DNA of 41,794 nt from Rugamonas violacea (GCF_016461825.1 NZ_JAEMNU010000031.1:123125-164918); one strand, 5' to 3'; shown: positions 16,174 through 27,713, numbered from the stretch's first letter. Numbers and translations: made by a program. Notes: generated by a model from the letters alone, not told the origin.

Positions 16174-17628
16174 TTACGGCATCTGGCTCGGCTGCGCCAC
16201 GCTGGTCTGGTTGCCATTGCCCAGCTGGCCTTCGGCGTTGCGGCCCCAGCCCCACAGGCTGTTGTCGGTCTGGCGGCCGAAGGAATGGTTCAGGCCGGCG
16301 GCGATGCCGACCCAGCTGGTGCCGCTGCCGATCTGGGTCGGTACGCCCAGGTCCTGGCCCAGGCCGTCGCCGAGCTGGCCGTCGGCGTTGGCGCCCCAGG
16401 CCCACAGCGTGCCGTCGGCGCGCAAGGCCAGCATGTGGTTGGCGCCGGCCGCGATGCGCAGCCAGTTCAGCGTGGTCGAGGCGAGGAACGGCGACGACAC
16501 CGGCTGCGAGCCGCTGTTGCCGATCTGGCCGTTGCTGTTGTCGCCCCAGGTGAGCAATGCGCCGTCGGAACGGATGCCGGCCGAATGCAGCGCGCCGCCG
16601 GTCACCGCGACCCAGTTGGCGGTGCCGATCTGGGTCGGCGTCGGGGTATCGACCTGGCCGCCGTTGCCCAGCTGGCCGCGCAGGTTGTAGCCCCAGGTGT
16701 ACAGGCTGGTGCCCAGCAGGCCCAGCGAATGGTTGGCGCCCGCCGCCACGGTGGTCCAGCCGGCCGTGATGGCGGTGCCGCCGCCGGCCGGCGCCGGCAG
16801 GATGATCTTGGTCGGCACCAGGCGGTCGATATTGGTGCCGTCGCCCAATTGGCCGTTGGAGTTGCGGCCCCAGGCCCACAGCAGGCCGGTCTTGCCGCTG
16901 ATCGCCAGCGTATGCCCCTCGCCGGCGGCGACATAGGTCCAGTCATTGGCCGTGCCGATGCGCACCGGCGTGGCGCGGTCGATCTTGCTGCCGTCGCCCA
17001 GCTGGCCGTTCTGGTTCAAACCCCAGGCCCACAGCGAACCGTCGGCGCGCAGGGCCACGGTGTGCAGCTTGCCGACGGCGACCTGGCGCCAGGTGGTGGC
17101 GCCGCCGGCCACCAGGGTGGCGCTGGAACGGTCGATGGTGGTGGTGTCGCCCAGTTGGCCCAACAGGTTGCTGCCCCAGCCGAACAGCGTGCCCTCGGCC
17201 TTGCGGCCGAAGCTCTGGTTGCCGCCGGCGACCACGTCGACCCACGGCAGACGCACGGTCACCACGGTGCCGCCGCTGACGCCGCCGAAGCTGGCGGTGA
17301 CGGTGTCGCTGCCGACGCCGGCGCCGGTCACCAGGCCGGAGGTGAACACCTTCAGCACCTGCTCGCCCTTGGCGGCCGACCAGGTCACACCGGTGCTCAG
17401 CACGGCGGTCTTGGAGTCGGAGTATTTGCCGGTGGCGATCATCTGCTGGCTGCCGCCGACGGTGATCGACGGGCCGGCCGGGGTGACGATGATTTCCTTC
17501 AGGGTCACGGCCGGCGGGGTCGGCGTGGTGGTGGTGGTGTCTTTGCTGCCGCCACCGCCGCCGCAGGCGGCCAGCACGGCGAGTATCGGCACCAACACCA
17601 GGGAGGACAGGCTAAACGTTTTTTTCAT
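16174..17628 (-). CDS. RCC1-repeat lipoprotein with Ig-like domain
   Basis: This 484-residue protein starts with a lipoprotein signal ending at Cys22 (VLAAC), followed by a flexible [17 protein letters not shown] linker. A bacterial Ig-like (Big) segment (residues about 40-125; [20 protein letters not shown]) precedes seven RCC1 repeats. Each repeat has the form W-x-V-A-x-G-x-H ... L-x-x-WG-x-N-x-x-GQLG. Seven repeats are enough to close one beta-propeller. Eukaryotic RCC1 is a Ran exchange factor; bacterial versions are surface or secreted scaffolds of mostly unknown role. The ATG at 17628 is preceded by GGAAGA. No secretion genes are adjacent. Confidence 0.85.
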   Translation of the reverse strand: MKKTFSLSSLVLVPILAVLAACGGGGGSKDTTTTTPTPPAVTLKEIIVTPAGPSITVGGSQQMIATGKYSDSKTAVLSTGVTWSAAKGEQVLKVFTSGLVTGAGVGSDTVTASFGGVSGGTVVTVRLPWVDVVAGGNQSFGRKAEGTLFGWGSNLLGQLGDTTTIDRSSATLVAGGATTWRQVAVGKLHTVALRADGSLWAWGLNQNGQLGDGSKIDRATPVRIGTANDWTYVAAGEGHTLAISGKTGLLWAWGRNSNGQLGDGTNIDRLVPTKIILPAPAGGGTAITAGWTTVAAGANHSLGLLGTSLYTWGYNLRGQLGNGGQVDTPTPTQIGTANWVAVTGGALHSAGIRSDGALLTWGDNSNGQIGNSGSQPVSSPFLASTTLNWLRIAAGANHMLALRADGTLWAWGANADGQLGDGLGQDLGVPTQIGSGTSWVGIAAGLNHSFGRQTDNSLWGWGRNAEGQLGNGNQTSVAQPSQMP

Positions 17629-17800
17629 GATCTTCCAATTTTCACATAAGCGACCGGGCATCGGGCGGCGGTACGGACTGGGTGCAGCGTCCAGCCAGTG
17701 TAGCCGCAGGCCCTCCCTTTGTATCGCGGGAGCAAGCGTGAATTATCCACGCTATTGAACCAATCGGGGGATTTAACAACATTTTCCATAAGGAAACAAG
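17629..17800. other. Spacer upstream of the RCC1 gene
   Basis: No gene is supported. The A/T-rich part (17735-17800) between the ygiQ terminator and the RCC1 start probably holds the RCC1 promoter on the minus strand, but I cannot fix the hexamers confidently. Confidence 0.4.
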
Positions 17801-17834
17801 AAAAAAGAGCCGGACGCCAACGGCGTCCGGCTCT
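17801..17834 (-). terminator. Intrinsic terminator of ygiQ
   Basis: A 13-bp stem (17806-17818 with 17822-17834, loop AAC) is followed on the minus strand by TTTTTT (17801-17806). It lies about 125 bases beyond the ygiQ stop, after a repeated stop-codon array. Confidence 0.88.
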
Positions 17835-17897
17835 CCCGGCGGTCCGGCGCGGCGCGGCCGGCCGGCCCGCGGCCGGCGCCAGGCGCCGACTCGCTTG

Positions 17898-17958
17898 CTT
17901 ACTTACTTACTTACTTAGCTGCCTACCCAGCCGCTCACTTAGCTGCTCACTTAGCCGC

Positions 17959-17964
<6 letters not shown>
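17898..17964 (-). repeat. 12-base repeats giving serial in-frame stops after ygiQ
   Basis: Beginning at the ygiQ stop (TAG, 17959-17961), the minus strand repeats a unit close to AAG-stop-GCN-GCT. Further stops in the ygiQ frame fall at 17947-17949 (TGA), 17935-17937 (TGA), 17923-17925 (TAG), 17911-17913 (TAA) and 17899-17901 (TAA). That makes six stops spaced exactly 12 bases apart. The distal part degrades into a CTTA tetranucleotide run (17898-17917, plus strand). Confidence 0.85.
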
Positions 17965-20292
<2,328 letters not shown>

Positions 20293-20449
20293 ATCGGACG
20301 AATTGTACCGGAAATGCCCCGCCCCCGCCCGTGCCCTGCCGGTTTTTTAGGCCGCCGGGCGGAAAATTTCTTTTAGAATTCAATCACTTGTACAAATTGC
20401 ACAATTTTTCAGCAGCGCCGGGAGCGCGGCCGCCGATGACAGACTCTCA

Positions 20450-20477
20450 TTGCTTTGTCGGACAACTTTGCTATAAC
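20450..20477 (+). promoter_or_regulatory. Promoter of the two-helix membrane protein gene
   Basis: TTGCTT (20450-20455), a 16-base spacer and TATAAC (20472-20477) form a reasonable sigma-70 promoter. The ATG at 20509 follows about 25 bases after the expected start of transcription. Confidence 0.6.
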
Positions 20478-20508
20478 GAATAGACCAGCCATCGACCGGA
20501 GATTGATC

Positions 20509-21021
20509 ATGCGACGACGCCTCTACTTTATGTTGCCCAACGTGTCCGGCGCCCGCGCCATGCTCGACGAGATGCTGCTGGCCCGCATCGAGATCGGCCA
20601 CATGCGTTTCATGGCGCGCGACGGCACCTTGGCGGCGGACATGCCGGACGTGAATTTCCTGCAGAAGACCGACCTGATCCACGGCGCCCAGTTGGGCGTG
20701 GTCATCGGCGGCATCGTCGGCCTTGGCGCCGGCATCTTCCTGACCATGTTCCCGCCCGACGGCTTCACCCTGCGCACCGCCGCCATCCTGCTGGTGGCGC
20801 TGGGCGGCGCACTGTTCGGCGGCTGGGCTTCGGGGATGAACGCGGCGGCCGTGCCGAACACGCGGCTGGCGCAGTTCGCCGACCGCATTGAGCAGGGCCA
20901 GGTGTTGATGATCATTGATGTGCCGGTGCGGCGCGTGCAGGAGATCGAAGAGATGATCGCCAAGCGCCACCCCGAAATCAGCTTTGGCGGTATCGAACCG
21001 CCGATGCTGGCGTTTCCGTAG
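20509..21021 (+). CDS. Small inner-membrane protein with glycine-rich helices
   Basis: This 170-residue protein has a soluble N-terminal part (RLYFMLPNVSGARAMLDEML). Two adjacent glycine-rich membrane helices span about residues 63-82 and 89-111, and a cytoplasmic tail ends VPVRRVQEIEEMIAKRHPEI. The arrangement resembles DUF1269-type proteins, in which a ferredoxin-like regulatory fold is interrupted by a glycine-zipper membrane hairpin. The function is unknown. The ATG at 20509 is preceded by GGAG, and the longer frame starts inside the promoter. Confidence 0.75.
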   Translation: MRRRLYFMLPNVSGARAMLDEMLLARIEIGHMRFMARDGTLAADMPDVNFLQKTDLIHGAQLGVVIGGIVGLGAGIFLTMFPPDGFTLRTAAILLVALGGALFGGWASGMNAAAVPNTRLAQFADRIEQGQVLMIIDVPVRRVQEIEEMIAKRHPEISFGGIEPPMLAFP

Positions 21022-21108
21022 CGCCAGCCGCCCGGGAGCCGGCAGCCCTGCTGTCGGCGGCCCCGGGTACCGTATTCCGCGCCTTCAGGCAAGGCGCCAG
21101 CGGCATCC

Positions 21109-21179
21109 AAACCACCCAACGGCGCAGAGCCGGGGTCAGACCCGCCGGGTCTGACCCCAGGTGTATGCCTGTGGGTTTT
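21109..21179. repeat. GGGGTCAGACCC palindrome, copy 1
   Basis: A perfect 13-bp inverted repeat around one base (21132-21144 and 21146-21158) sits inside weaker outer arms (AACCACCCAACGGC near 21110 and GCCTGTGGGTTT near 21168). Two related copies occur around 24092-24160 and at the right contig end. The family shares the GGGGTCAG core with the REPIN arms but has different flanks. Confidence 0.78.
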
Positions 21180-21186
21180 TGCCGAA

Positions 21187-21462
21187 TCAAATCCCCATGC
21201 TGGCCAAAATCGTTCCCAATTCGCGCAGCGCCGGTTCCAGTTGCGGATGCTGGGCGGCGAACTTGGCCGAAATCTCCTGGGTGCGCTCGGCCAGGCCGTA
21301 GGTGGTGGTGGTGTCCGTGGCCGGCTCCTCGCCGCGCGCCAACAGCAGCTTGATGTCGCCGTCCAGCTGCTTGAGCAGGTCCTGCAACTCCTCGTCCACC
21401 GGACCGGCGCCGGCCAGTTTGGTGTGCAGGGTTTTCAACGATGCCTTCAGGTTACTGTCCAT
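21187..21462 (-). CDS. DUF4404 family protein
   Basis: This 91-residue soluble, mostly helical protein has the DUF4404 pattern: an N-terminal LKTLHTKLAGAGPVDEELQDLL and a C-terminal FAAQHPQLEPALRELGTILASMGI. The function is not known for the family. It starts 37 bases after the VF530-like gene on the same strand, so the two probably form a small operon. Confidence 0.82.
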   Translation of the reverse strand: MDSNLKASLKTLHTKLAGAGPVDEELQDLLKQLDGDIKLLLARGEEPATDTTTTYGLAERTQEISAKFAAQHPQLEPALRELGTILASMGI

Positions 21463-21499
21463 AGTGCTTCCTCGGTCTGCTTCAATTTAATCGGTGAGT

Positions 21500-21706
21500 T
21501 TAGTCGGTGAACTTGGTTCCCTGGTACAGCTCCTCGACGCGGGCACGCGCCCAAGGCGTCTTGCGCAAGAATTTCAGGCTCGATTTAACGCTCGGCTCGC
21601 TGATGAAGCAATTGATGTCGATGCGCTGGCCCAGCTGTTCCCAGCCGTAATGGGCCTGCAGGCGCGTGACGATCGCTTCCAGGGTCACGCCGTTCAAGTC
21701 GTTCAT
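21500..21706 (-). CDS. VF530 family DNA-binding protein (DUF2132)
   Basis: This 68-residue protein has the full VF530 signature: [23 protein letters not shown], then [20 protein letters not shown] and [14 protein letters not shown]. The family is small, structurally characterised and thought to bind DNA, with no assigned cellular role. It is followed closely by the DUF4404 gene. Three copies of a 13-base repeat lie upstream. Confidence 0.88.
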   Translation of the reverse strand: MNDLNGVTLEAIVTRLQAHYGWEQLGQRIDINCFISEPSVKSSLKFLRKTPWARARVEELYQGTKFTD

Positions 21707-21737
21707 GGTTCTACTTTGCTCATGGTTGGTGCGAATC

Positions 21738-21776
21738 GCGGTTGCTCATTGCGGTTGCTCATTGCGGTGGCTCACT
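21738..21776. repeat. Three tandem 13-base repeats
   Basis: GCGGTTGCTCATT occurs twice exactly (21738-21750, 21751-21763) and once as GCGGTGGCTCACT (21764-21776). The array lies about 30 bases upstream of the VF530-like gene on the minus strand and could overlap its promoter. Confidence 0.75.
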
Positions 21777-21876
21777 GCGCTTGCCCGCTACGCCGGCCCG
21801 TGGCGTGCGCGCGGGCCGGACGCACTCGGCGCGGGCGGGCCGTCGGCGCCGCCCCCGCTGACTCTACTTTACTCCA

Positions 21877-24006
21877 TTACTGCCCGCTCAGGCCACGGCG
21901 TTCCAGCAAGGCCTCGATCTTGGCGTCGCGGCCGCGGAAGGCGCGGAACATCTGCATCGCGTCCATCGAACCGCCGCGCGACAACAACATCTTGCGGAAG
22001 TAGTCGCCGTTCTTGCGCAGCATGCCGCCGTTTTCCTTGAACCACTCAACGCTGTCGGCGTCCAGCTTTTCGCTCCACAGGTAGCCGTAGTAGCCGGCCG
22101 AGTAGCCGCCGGCGAACACGTGCGAGAAGTAGGTGGTGCGGTAGCGCGGCGGCACCGGCGCGAAGTCGACGCCGGCATCCTTCAGCGCGGCCGCCTCGAA
22201 GGCCAGCACGTCGCTCGGGATCTGCCCGGCGCCCAGCTGGTGCCAGCGCTGGTCGACGATGGCGGCGGCCAGGTACTCGGTGGTGCGGAAGCCCTCGTTG
22301 AACTTCTTCGAAGCGATCACCTTGTCGAGCAACTCCTTCGGCATCGGCGCGCCGGTCTGGTAGTGCTTGGCGTAGTTGCCCAGCACCTCGGGCCAGACCG
22401 ACCACATCTCGTTGACCTGCGAAGGGAACTCGACGAAGTCGCGCGGCACGCGGGTGCCGGCGAAGCGCGGATACTTGACGTCGGAGAACATGCCGTGCAG
22501 CGCGTGGCCGAACTCGTGGAACAAGGTGCGTAGCTCGTCGTAGGTCAGCAGGGTGGCCTCGCCGTCGGCCGGCTTGGGAATATTCAGGTGGTTGGCCACC
22601 ACCGGACGCGTGCCCATCAGCTTGGACTGCGACACGTAGGCGTTCATCCAGGCACCGCCGCGCTTGTTGCCACGGGCGTAGAAGTCGGCGATGAAGATGG
22701 CCAGCGGCTTGCCGTCGGCGTCGATGACGTCGAACACCCGCACCTCGGGGTTGTACACCGGCAGGTCCTTGCGCTCCTTGAAGCTGAGGCCGTAGACCTT
22801 GTTGGCGGCGAAGAACAGGCCGTTGTTGAGCACATTGTTCAGCTCGAAGTAGGGCTTCAGCTGGTTCTGGTCGAAGGCGAAGCGCTGGGCGCGCACCTTG
22901 TCGCTGTAGTAGGACCAATCCTGGGCGCCGACGGCGAAGCCGCCGTTGTCGGCGTCGATCAGTTTCTGGATCTCGGCCGCTTCCTTGCGCGCGTTGGCCA
23001 CCGCCGGCTTGGCGAACTCGGCCAGCAGGCCGTTGACGGCGCCGGTGCTGCGCGCCGTCTGGTCTTCCAGGGCGTAGGCGGCGTGGCTGGGGTAGCCCAG
23101 CAGGGCGGCGCGCTCGGCGCGCAGCTTGGCCAGCTTGAGCACGATGGCGCGGTTGTCGAACTCGCCGCCGTGGCTGCCGCGCGTCAACGACGCTTCCAGC
23201 AGGCGCTGGCGCACGGCGCGGTCGGTCAGCACGGCCAGCGAGGCCTGGCCGGTGGTGTTGGTGACGGGGATGGCGAACTTGCCTTCCAGGCCGCGCGCCT
23301 TGGCGGTCGCGGCGGCGGCGTCGATCGCCTTGTCGGACATGCCGGCCAGCTCGGCGCGGCTGTCGACGATCAGCGCGGCGGCGTTGGCCTCGCGCAGCAC
23401 GTTCTGGCTGAAGCTGGTCTGCAGCACGGCCAGCTCGGCGTTGTAGGCCTTGAGTTTGCTCTTGTCGGCCTCGGACAGCTTGGCGCCGGCGCGCACGAAG
23501 TCGGTGTTGTAGCGTTCCAGCAGGTACAGCGATTCGGCGTCCAGGTGCAATTTGGCGCGGCGTTCGTAGAGCGACTTGATGCGGGCGTACAGCTTGCCGT
23601 TCAGGCGGATGGCGTCGCTGTGGGCGGCCAGCTTGGGCGACAGGTCGCGGTCCAGCGCTTCCAGCGCGTCGTTGGTGTTGGCGCCGGACATGTTGCCGAA
23701 CACACTGGAGACGCGGCCCAGCAGCTGGCCGGAACGCTCCATGGCGACGATGGTGTTGTCGAAGGTGGCCGGCTGGGGATTGTTGGCGATGGCGTCCATC
23801 TCGGCGGCTTGCTGGCGCATGCCCTCGGCGTAGGCCGGCGCGTAATCCTCGTTCTTGATCCGGTCGAACAGCGGGTACTGGAAGGGCAGCGTGCTGGCCT
23901 TGGCGAAGGGGTTGCCGGCGGCCAGCAAGGAGGCGGGCTCGGCGAAGGCGCTGGCACTGCAAACGGCCGCGACGGCGGCGAGGATCATCAGGTGTGGACG
24001 GGTCAT
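21877..24006 (-). CDS. Periplasmic M3 family metallopeptidase (Dcp-like), paralogue 1
   Basis: This 709-residue zinc peptidase of the thimet oligopeptidase/dipeptidyl carboxypeptidase group trims short peptides. A signal peptide (MILAAVAAVCSASAFA, cut near residue 22) sends it to the periplasm. The zinc site is FHEFGHALHG near residue 500, with the third ligand expected in the following EFPSQVNEMW. The late GAGQIPSDVLAFEAAALKDA and tail RRGLSGQ are typical. The ATG at 24006 gives a clean signal peptide; earlier starts translate the repeat-filled spacer. The paralogue lies upstream on the same strand. No terminator is clear. Confidence 0.92.
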   Translation of the reverse strand: MTRPHLMILAAVAAVCSASAFAEPASLLAAGNPFAKASTLPFQYPLFDRIKNEDYAPAYAEGMRQQAAEMDAIANNPQPATFDNTIVAMERSGQLLGRVSSVFGNMSGANTNDALEALDRDLSPKLAAHSDAIRLNGKLYARIKSLYERRAKLHLDAESLYLLERYNTDFVRAGAKLSEADKSKLKAYNAELAVLQTSFSQNVLREANAAALIVDSRAELAGMSDKAIDAAAATAKARGLEGKFAIPVTNTTGQASLAVLTDRAVRQRLLEASLTRGSHGGEFDNRAIVLKLAKLRAERAALLGYPSHAAYALEDQTARSTGAVNGLLAEFAKPAVANARKEAAEIQKLIDADNGGFAVGAQDWSYYSDKVRAQRFAFDQNQLKPYFELNNVLNNGLFFAANKVYGLSFKERKDLPVYNPEVRVFDVIDADGKPLAIFIADFYARGNKRGGAWMNAYVSQSKLMGTRPVVANHLNIPKPADGEATLLTYDELRTLFHEFGHALHGMFSDVKYPRFAGTRVPRDFVEFPSQVNEMWSVWPEVLGNYAKHYQTGAPMPKELLDKVIASKKFNEGFRTTEYLAAAIVDQRWHQLGAGQIPSDVLAFEAAALKDAGVDFAPVPPRYRTTYFSHVFAGGYSAGYYGYLWSEKLDADSVEWFKENGGMLRKNGDYFRKMLLSRGGSMDAMQMFRAFRGRDAKIEALLERRGLSGQ

Positions 24007-24066
24007 GGAATGCTCGGGAAAATGGTGGAGGGAACGGGGACAGTGCCGGCGCGGCGCGCGGCATTC

Positions 24067-24254
24067 GATCAAAGCGCCGGGGAAGCTGGCTAACCCCACA
24101 GGCACAAATCTGGGGTCAGACCCCGCGGGTCTGACCCCGGCTCTCGGCCTGTGGGTGGTTTTGGAGGCGATCAAGGCGCCGGGGACGCCGGCCAACCCCA
24201 CCGGCGGGAAGCCGGGATCGGACCCAGCGCGCCAAGGCGAAAGTCCGACCCCGG
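24067..24254. repeat. Cluster of palindromes and 37-base direct repeats
   Basis: The spacer between the two M3 peptidase genes contains a GGGGTCAGACCC palindrome (arms 24112-24123 and 24127-24138) with outer arms AACCCCACAGGC (24092-24103) and its near-complement (24147-24160). A 37-base segment starting GATCAA occurs at 24067-24103 and, slightly changed, at 24169-24205. A third, decayed inverted repeat is at 24212-24223 with 24243-24254. This is the second copy of the palindrome family seen at 21109. Confidence 0.8.
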
Positions 24255-24304
24255 ATCGCGCCGCAGGGTGTGGCCGGGCGTCCCGGCAATCCGTGCAGCG
24301 GCGC

Positions 24305-26443
24305 TTACTTGCCGGTCAAACCGCGACGTTCCAGCAGCGGCTGGATCTTCGAATCGCGGCCACGGAAGTTGCGGAACAGTTCCAGCGCGTCGGCCGTGCC
24401 GCCGCGCGACAACAGGGTCTTGCGGAACCAGTCGCCGTTCTTGCGCAACAGGCCGCCGCTTTCCTTGAACCATTCGACGGTGTCGGCGTCCAGCTTCTCG
24501 CTCCACAGGTAGGCATAGTAGCCGGCCGAGTAGCCGCCCGAGAAGGCGTGCGAGAAGTAGGTGGTGCGATAGCGCGGCGGCACCGGCGCGAAATCGACGC
24601 CCATGTCCTTCAGCGCGGCCGCTTCGAAGCCCAGCACGTCGGTCGGGATCTGGCTAGGCGCCAGCTGGTGCCAGCGCTGGTCCAGCAGCGAGGCCGCCAG
24701 GTACTCGGTGGTCAGGAAGCCCTGGTTGAATTTCTTCGAGGCGACGACCTTGTCCAGCAATTCCTTCGGCATCGGCGCGCCGGTCTTGTAGTGCTTGGCG
24801 TAGTTGCCCAGCACCTCGGGCCAGACCGCCCACATTTCGTTGACCTGCGACGGATACTCGACGAAGTCGCGCGGCACGTTGGTGCCGGAGAAGCGCGGAT
24901 ACTTGACGTTGGAGAACATGCCGTGCAGCGCGTGGCCGAACTCGTGGAAGGTGGTCTTGACCTCGTCGTAGGTCATCAAGGTCGGCTCGCCGGCCGGCGG
25001 TTTTGGAATGTTCAGGTGGTTGGCCACCACCGAGTGGGTGCCCATCAGGCCGGACTGCGAGATGTACTCGTTCATCCAGGCGCCGCCCTGCTTGTTGCTG
25101 CGCGCGTACATGTCGGCCAGGAAGATGGCCAGCTGCTTGCCGTCGGCGTCGAACACGTCGAACACGCGCACGTCCGGGTTGTACACCGGCAGATCCTTGC
25201 GCTCCTTGAAGGTCAGGCCGTACAGCTTGCCGGCGGCGAAGAACACGCCGTTGACCAGCACGTTGTTCAGCTCGAAATAAGGCTTCAGCTGGTTCTCGTC
25301 GAAGGCAAAGCGCTGGGCGCGCACCTTGTCGGTGTAGAAGGCCCAGTCGGCGGCGCCGACCTGGAAGCCGCCCTTGTCGGCGTCGACCACGGCCTGCAGA
25401 TCGGCCGCTTCCTTGCGCGCGTTGGTGACGGCCGGCTTGGCCAATTCGCCGAGCAGCTGGTTGACGGCGCCGGTGGTCTTGGCCGTCTGGTCTTCCAACG
25501 AGTAGGCGGCGAAGTTGGCGTAGCCCAGCAGCACGGCCTTGTCGGCGCGCGCCTTGGCGATCTTCAGCACGATGGCGCGGCTGTCGAACTCGCCGCCGTG
25601 GCTGCCCCGGGTCAGCGAGGCGGCCATCAGGCGCTCGCGCACGGCGCGGTTAGTCAGTTCGGCCAGCGGCGCCTGGCCGGAGGTGTTGGTGATGGCGACC
25701 AGGAACTTGCCGTCCAGACCCTTGGCCTTGGCGGCGGCGGCGGCGCCGTCGATGGCCGCCTCGCTCATGCCGGCCAGCTCGGCGCGGCTGTCGACGACCA
25801 GCGCGGCGGCGTTGGTTTCCTTCAGCACGTTCTGGGTGAAGCTGGTTTGCAGGGTGGCGATGTCGCCGTTGATGGTCTTCAGCTTTTCCTTGTCGGCGGC
25901 CGACAACTTGGCGCCGGCGCGGACGAAATCGGTGTGGTAGCGTTCCAGCAGGTGCTTGGACTCGGCGTCCAGGTGCAGCTTGTCGCGCTGCTCGTACAGC
26001 GACTTGACGCGGGCGTACAGCTTGGCGTTCAGGTAGATGGCGTCGCCGTGGGCGGCCATCTTGGGCGACATGTCGCGGTCGACGGCGTCGAGGGTGTCGT
26101 TGGTGTTGGCGCCCTGCAGGTTGCCGAAGGTGGTCTGCACGCGGGTCAGCAGCTGGCCCGAGCGTTCCATGGCGACGACGGTGTTCTCGAAGGTGGCCGC
26201 CTTGGCGTTGTTGGCGATGGCGTCGATTTCCTTCAATTGCTGGCGCATGCCCTCGGCGAATGCCGGCGCGAAATGCTCGTCCTTGATCTGGTCGAAAGCC
26301 GGGTACTGGAAGGGCAGCGTGCTGGCCTTGAAGAAGGGGTTGGCGGCGATGGCGGCGGCGGGCGCGGCCGGTGCGGCGTGGGCGATCTGGGTCATGGCAA
26401 GGCCGAGGCTGGCCGCGAGTACGAGCATTTGAGGACGGGACAT
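24305..26443 (-). CDS. Periplasmic M3 family metallopeptidase (Dcp-like), paralogue 2
   Basis: This 712-residue protein is closely similar to its neighbour along its whole length. It has its own signal peptide (MLVLAASLGLAMTQIAHA) and the same zinc motif FHEFGHALHG near residue 500. Differences are spread evenly, for example DGEATLLTYDELRTL in one versus AGEPTLMTYDEVKTT in the other. That points to an old tandem duplication, not a recent one. Both copies keep catalytic residues, so both are probably active, possibly with different peptide preference. The ATG at 26443 is preferred because the long frame upstream has no family similarity. Confidence 0.92.
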   Translation of the reverse strand: MSRPQMLVLAASLGLAMTQIAHAAPAAPAAAIAANPFFKASTLPFQYPAFDQIKDEHFAPAFAEGMRQQLKEIDAIANNAKAATFENTVVAMERSGQLLTRVQTTFGNLQGANTNDTLDAVDRDMSPKMAAHGDAIYLNAKLYARVKSLYEQRDKLHLDAESKHLLERYHTDFVRAGAKLSAADKEKLKTINGDIATLQTSFTQNVLKETNAAALVVDSRAELAGMSEAAIDGAAAAAKAKGLDGKFLVAITNTSGQAPLAELTNRAVRERLMAASLTRGSHGGEFDSRAIVLKIAKARADKAVLLGYANFAAYSLEDQTAKTTGAVNQLLGELAKPAVTNARKEAADLQAVVDADKGGFQVGAADWAFYTDKVRAQRFAFDENQLKPYFELNNVLVNGVFFAAGKLYGLTFKERKDLPVYNPDVRVFDVFDADGKQLAIFLADMYARSNKQGGAWMNEYISQSGLMGTHSVVANHLNIPKPPAGEPTLMTYDEVKTTFHEFGHALHGMFSNVKYPRFSGTNVPRDFVEYPSQVNEMWAVWPEVLGNYAKHYKTGAPMPKELLDKVVASKKFNQGFLTTEYLAASLLDQRWHQLAPSQIPTDVLGFEAAALKDMGVDFAPVPPRYRTTYFSHAFSGGYSAGYYAYLWSEKLDADTVEWFKESGGLLRKNGDWFRKTLLSRGGTADALELFRNFRGRDSKIQPLLERRGLTGK

Positions 26444-26728
26444 GTTTTCATCTTTCAAAGTACGCCAAAGGATGCTGACGCTGGTAGCGCAGCATGGAAG
26501 CGCCAGATAATAGCAGGCGCACCTGCGGGCGTCATCCGCAAAAAATGCTGCGCTGCGGGGGCGGCGCGCGGCGCCCGGCGGTTTTTTTCCGCCGCGAGGT
26601 GATATTTTGCTACTATTTAGACTGTTGCAATAATCTGCGGAATGACGGCGGCCCGGCCGGCGGGTTTCCCGCTCTCCCAGCCGGCAGCCGCCACCCCGTC
26701 CACCCCGTCCACCCGATAAAGGATAGCC
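26444..26728. other. Divergent promoter region
   Basis: This 285-base spacer separates the M3 peptidase (minus) from the DUF4440-like gene (plus). Its A/T-rich centre (about 26600-26635) has promoter-like hexamers on both strands, but none is decisive. No gene is supported here. Confidence 0.45.
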
Positions 26729-27229
26729 ATGTCGATCCCCTCGCTCCGCCGCCCCTTCCTGTTCCTGCTGGCCGCGCTGTGCGTCCAGGCCGGCGCCAGC
26801 GCGCAAGCCAGCAAAGCCGTGCCGTCTGGGCAGGACAAAGTGCGCAGCGAGATCGCCGCCATGCTCAACACCTTCCTGGCGCCGGAGAACAACGGCAAGG
26901 CCGCCAGCCATGAGCGCTTCTGGGCCGACGACCTGGTCTACACCGGCTCGAGCGGCGTGGTGCGCAGCAAGGCCGAGATCATGCAATCGTTCGCCACGGC
27001 GCCGGCACAGGAAGCCGGCAAGGCTGACGAGCCGGCCTCGGTCTTCCACGCCGAGGACATCCTGGTGCGCCCCTACGGCGACACGGCGGCGCTGACCTTC
27101 CGCCTGGTCAACCGCGCCGCCGACGGCAGCACCGAGTACTACCGCAACAGCGGCACCTTCCTGCGCCGCAACGGACAATGGCAGGCCGTCACCTGGCAGG
27201 CCACCAAGGTCGCCGCGACGGCAAAATAG
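26729..27229 (+). CDS. Secreted SnoaL/DUF4440-like protein
   Basis: This 166-residue protein has a signal peptide (FLFLLAALCVQAGASAQA) and a mature part of about 140 residues with the NTF2-like cone-fold pattern: IAAMLNTFLAPENN, FWADDLVYTGSSGVVRSKAEIM, AALTFRLVNR and a terminal GTFLRRNGQWQAVTWQATKV. Such proteins bind or act on small molecules. DUF4440 members have no single known function. The plausible location is periplasmic. It probably has its own promoter in the divergent spacer. Confidence 0.8.
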   Translation: MSIPSLRRPFLFLLAALCVQAGASAQASKAVPSGQDKVRSEIAAMLNTFLAPENNGKAASHERFWADDLVYTGSSGVVRSKAEIMQSFATAPAQEAGKADEPASVFHAEDILVRPYGDTAALTFRLVNRAADGSTEYYRNSGTFLRRNGQWQAVTWQATKVAATAK

Positions 27230-27319
27230 CCCGACACGGACACCGCACTTTCTTTGCTGGCCGCCGGCGAGCGGCATGAGTGGACATGGCATCGCCAGCG
27301 ACCAATAGAACCGGGACAT

Positions 27320-27685
27320 ATGAATACCGAACAACTACAACAGCACTGCCGGGATTTTTCCGGCGCCACGGAAAACCTGCACGGCGCGCCCAGCAATATT
27401 TTGGTCTACGCCGTCGGCGGCAAGACCTTCGCCTATTTCAAGACCAGCGAGCCGGAGCAATGGCGCTTCAGCCTGCGCGTCTCGCCCGACCGCTTCATCG
27501 AACTGACCGACCGGCCCGGCATCAAACCGGCCCGCTACATGGGGCGCTTCCACTGGGTCACCATCGTCGCGGTGCACAAGTTCCCCGCCGACTATCTGGC
27601 CGAGCTGCTGGACTGGTCCTACCACAAGGCGGCCGGCGCGCTCAGCAAGGCCAAGCGGATCGAACTGGGCGTGCTGCAGGCTTGA
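27320..27685 (+). CDS. MmcQ/YjbR family protein
   Basis: This 121-residue soluble protein carries the YjbR pattern: a central KTFAYFKTSEPEQWRFSLRV, GIKPARYMGRFHWVTI and a C-terminal ELLDWSYHKAAGALSKAKR. The family adopts a CyaY-like double-wing fold suggested to bind DNA, but no role is settled. The start at 27320 fits the family's short N-terminus; the ribosome site (CGGGA) is weak. It is followed 28 bases later by a VOC protein gene on the same strand. Confidence 0.82.
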   Translation: MNTEQLQQHCRDFSGATENLHGAPSNILVYAVGGKTFAYFKTSEPEQWRFSLRVSPDRFIELTDRPGIKPARYMGRFHWVTIVAVHKFPADYLAELLDWSYHKAAGALSKAKRIELGVLQA

Positions 27686-27713
27686 GGGAAAATTCTTCGG
27701 GAGGGAGCGAGAG

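Noticed and set aside
17898..17917. CTTA run as a phase-variation switch
   Set aside because: It lies beyond the ygiQ stop and not in a coding or promoter position for the RCC1 gene, so slippage would not switch a gene.
21738..21776. Short CRISPR array
   Set aside because: There are three directly adjoining 13-base repeats with no spacers, and no cas genes.
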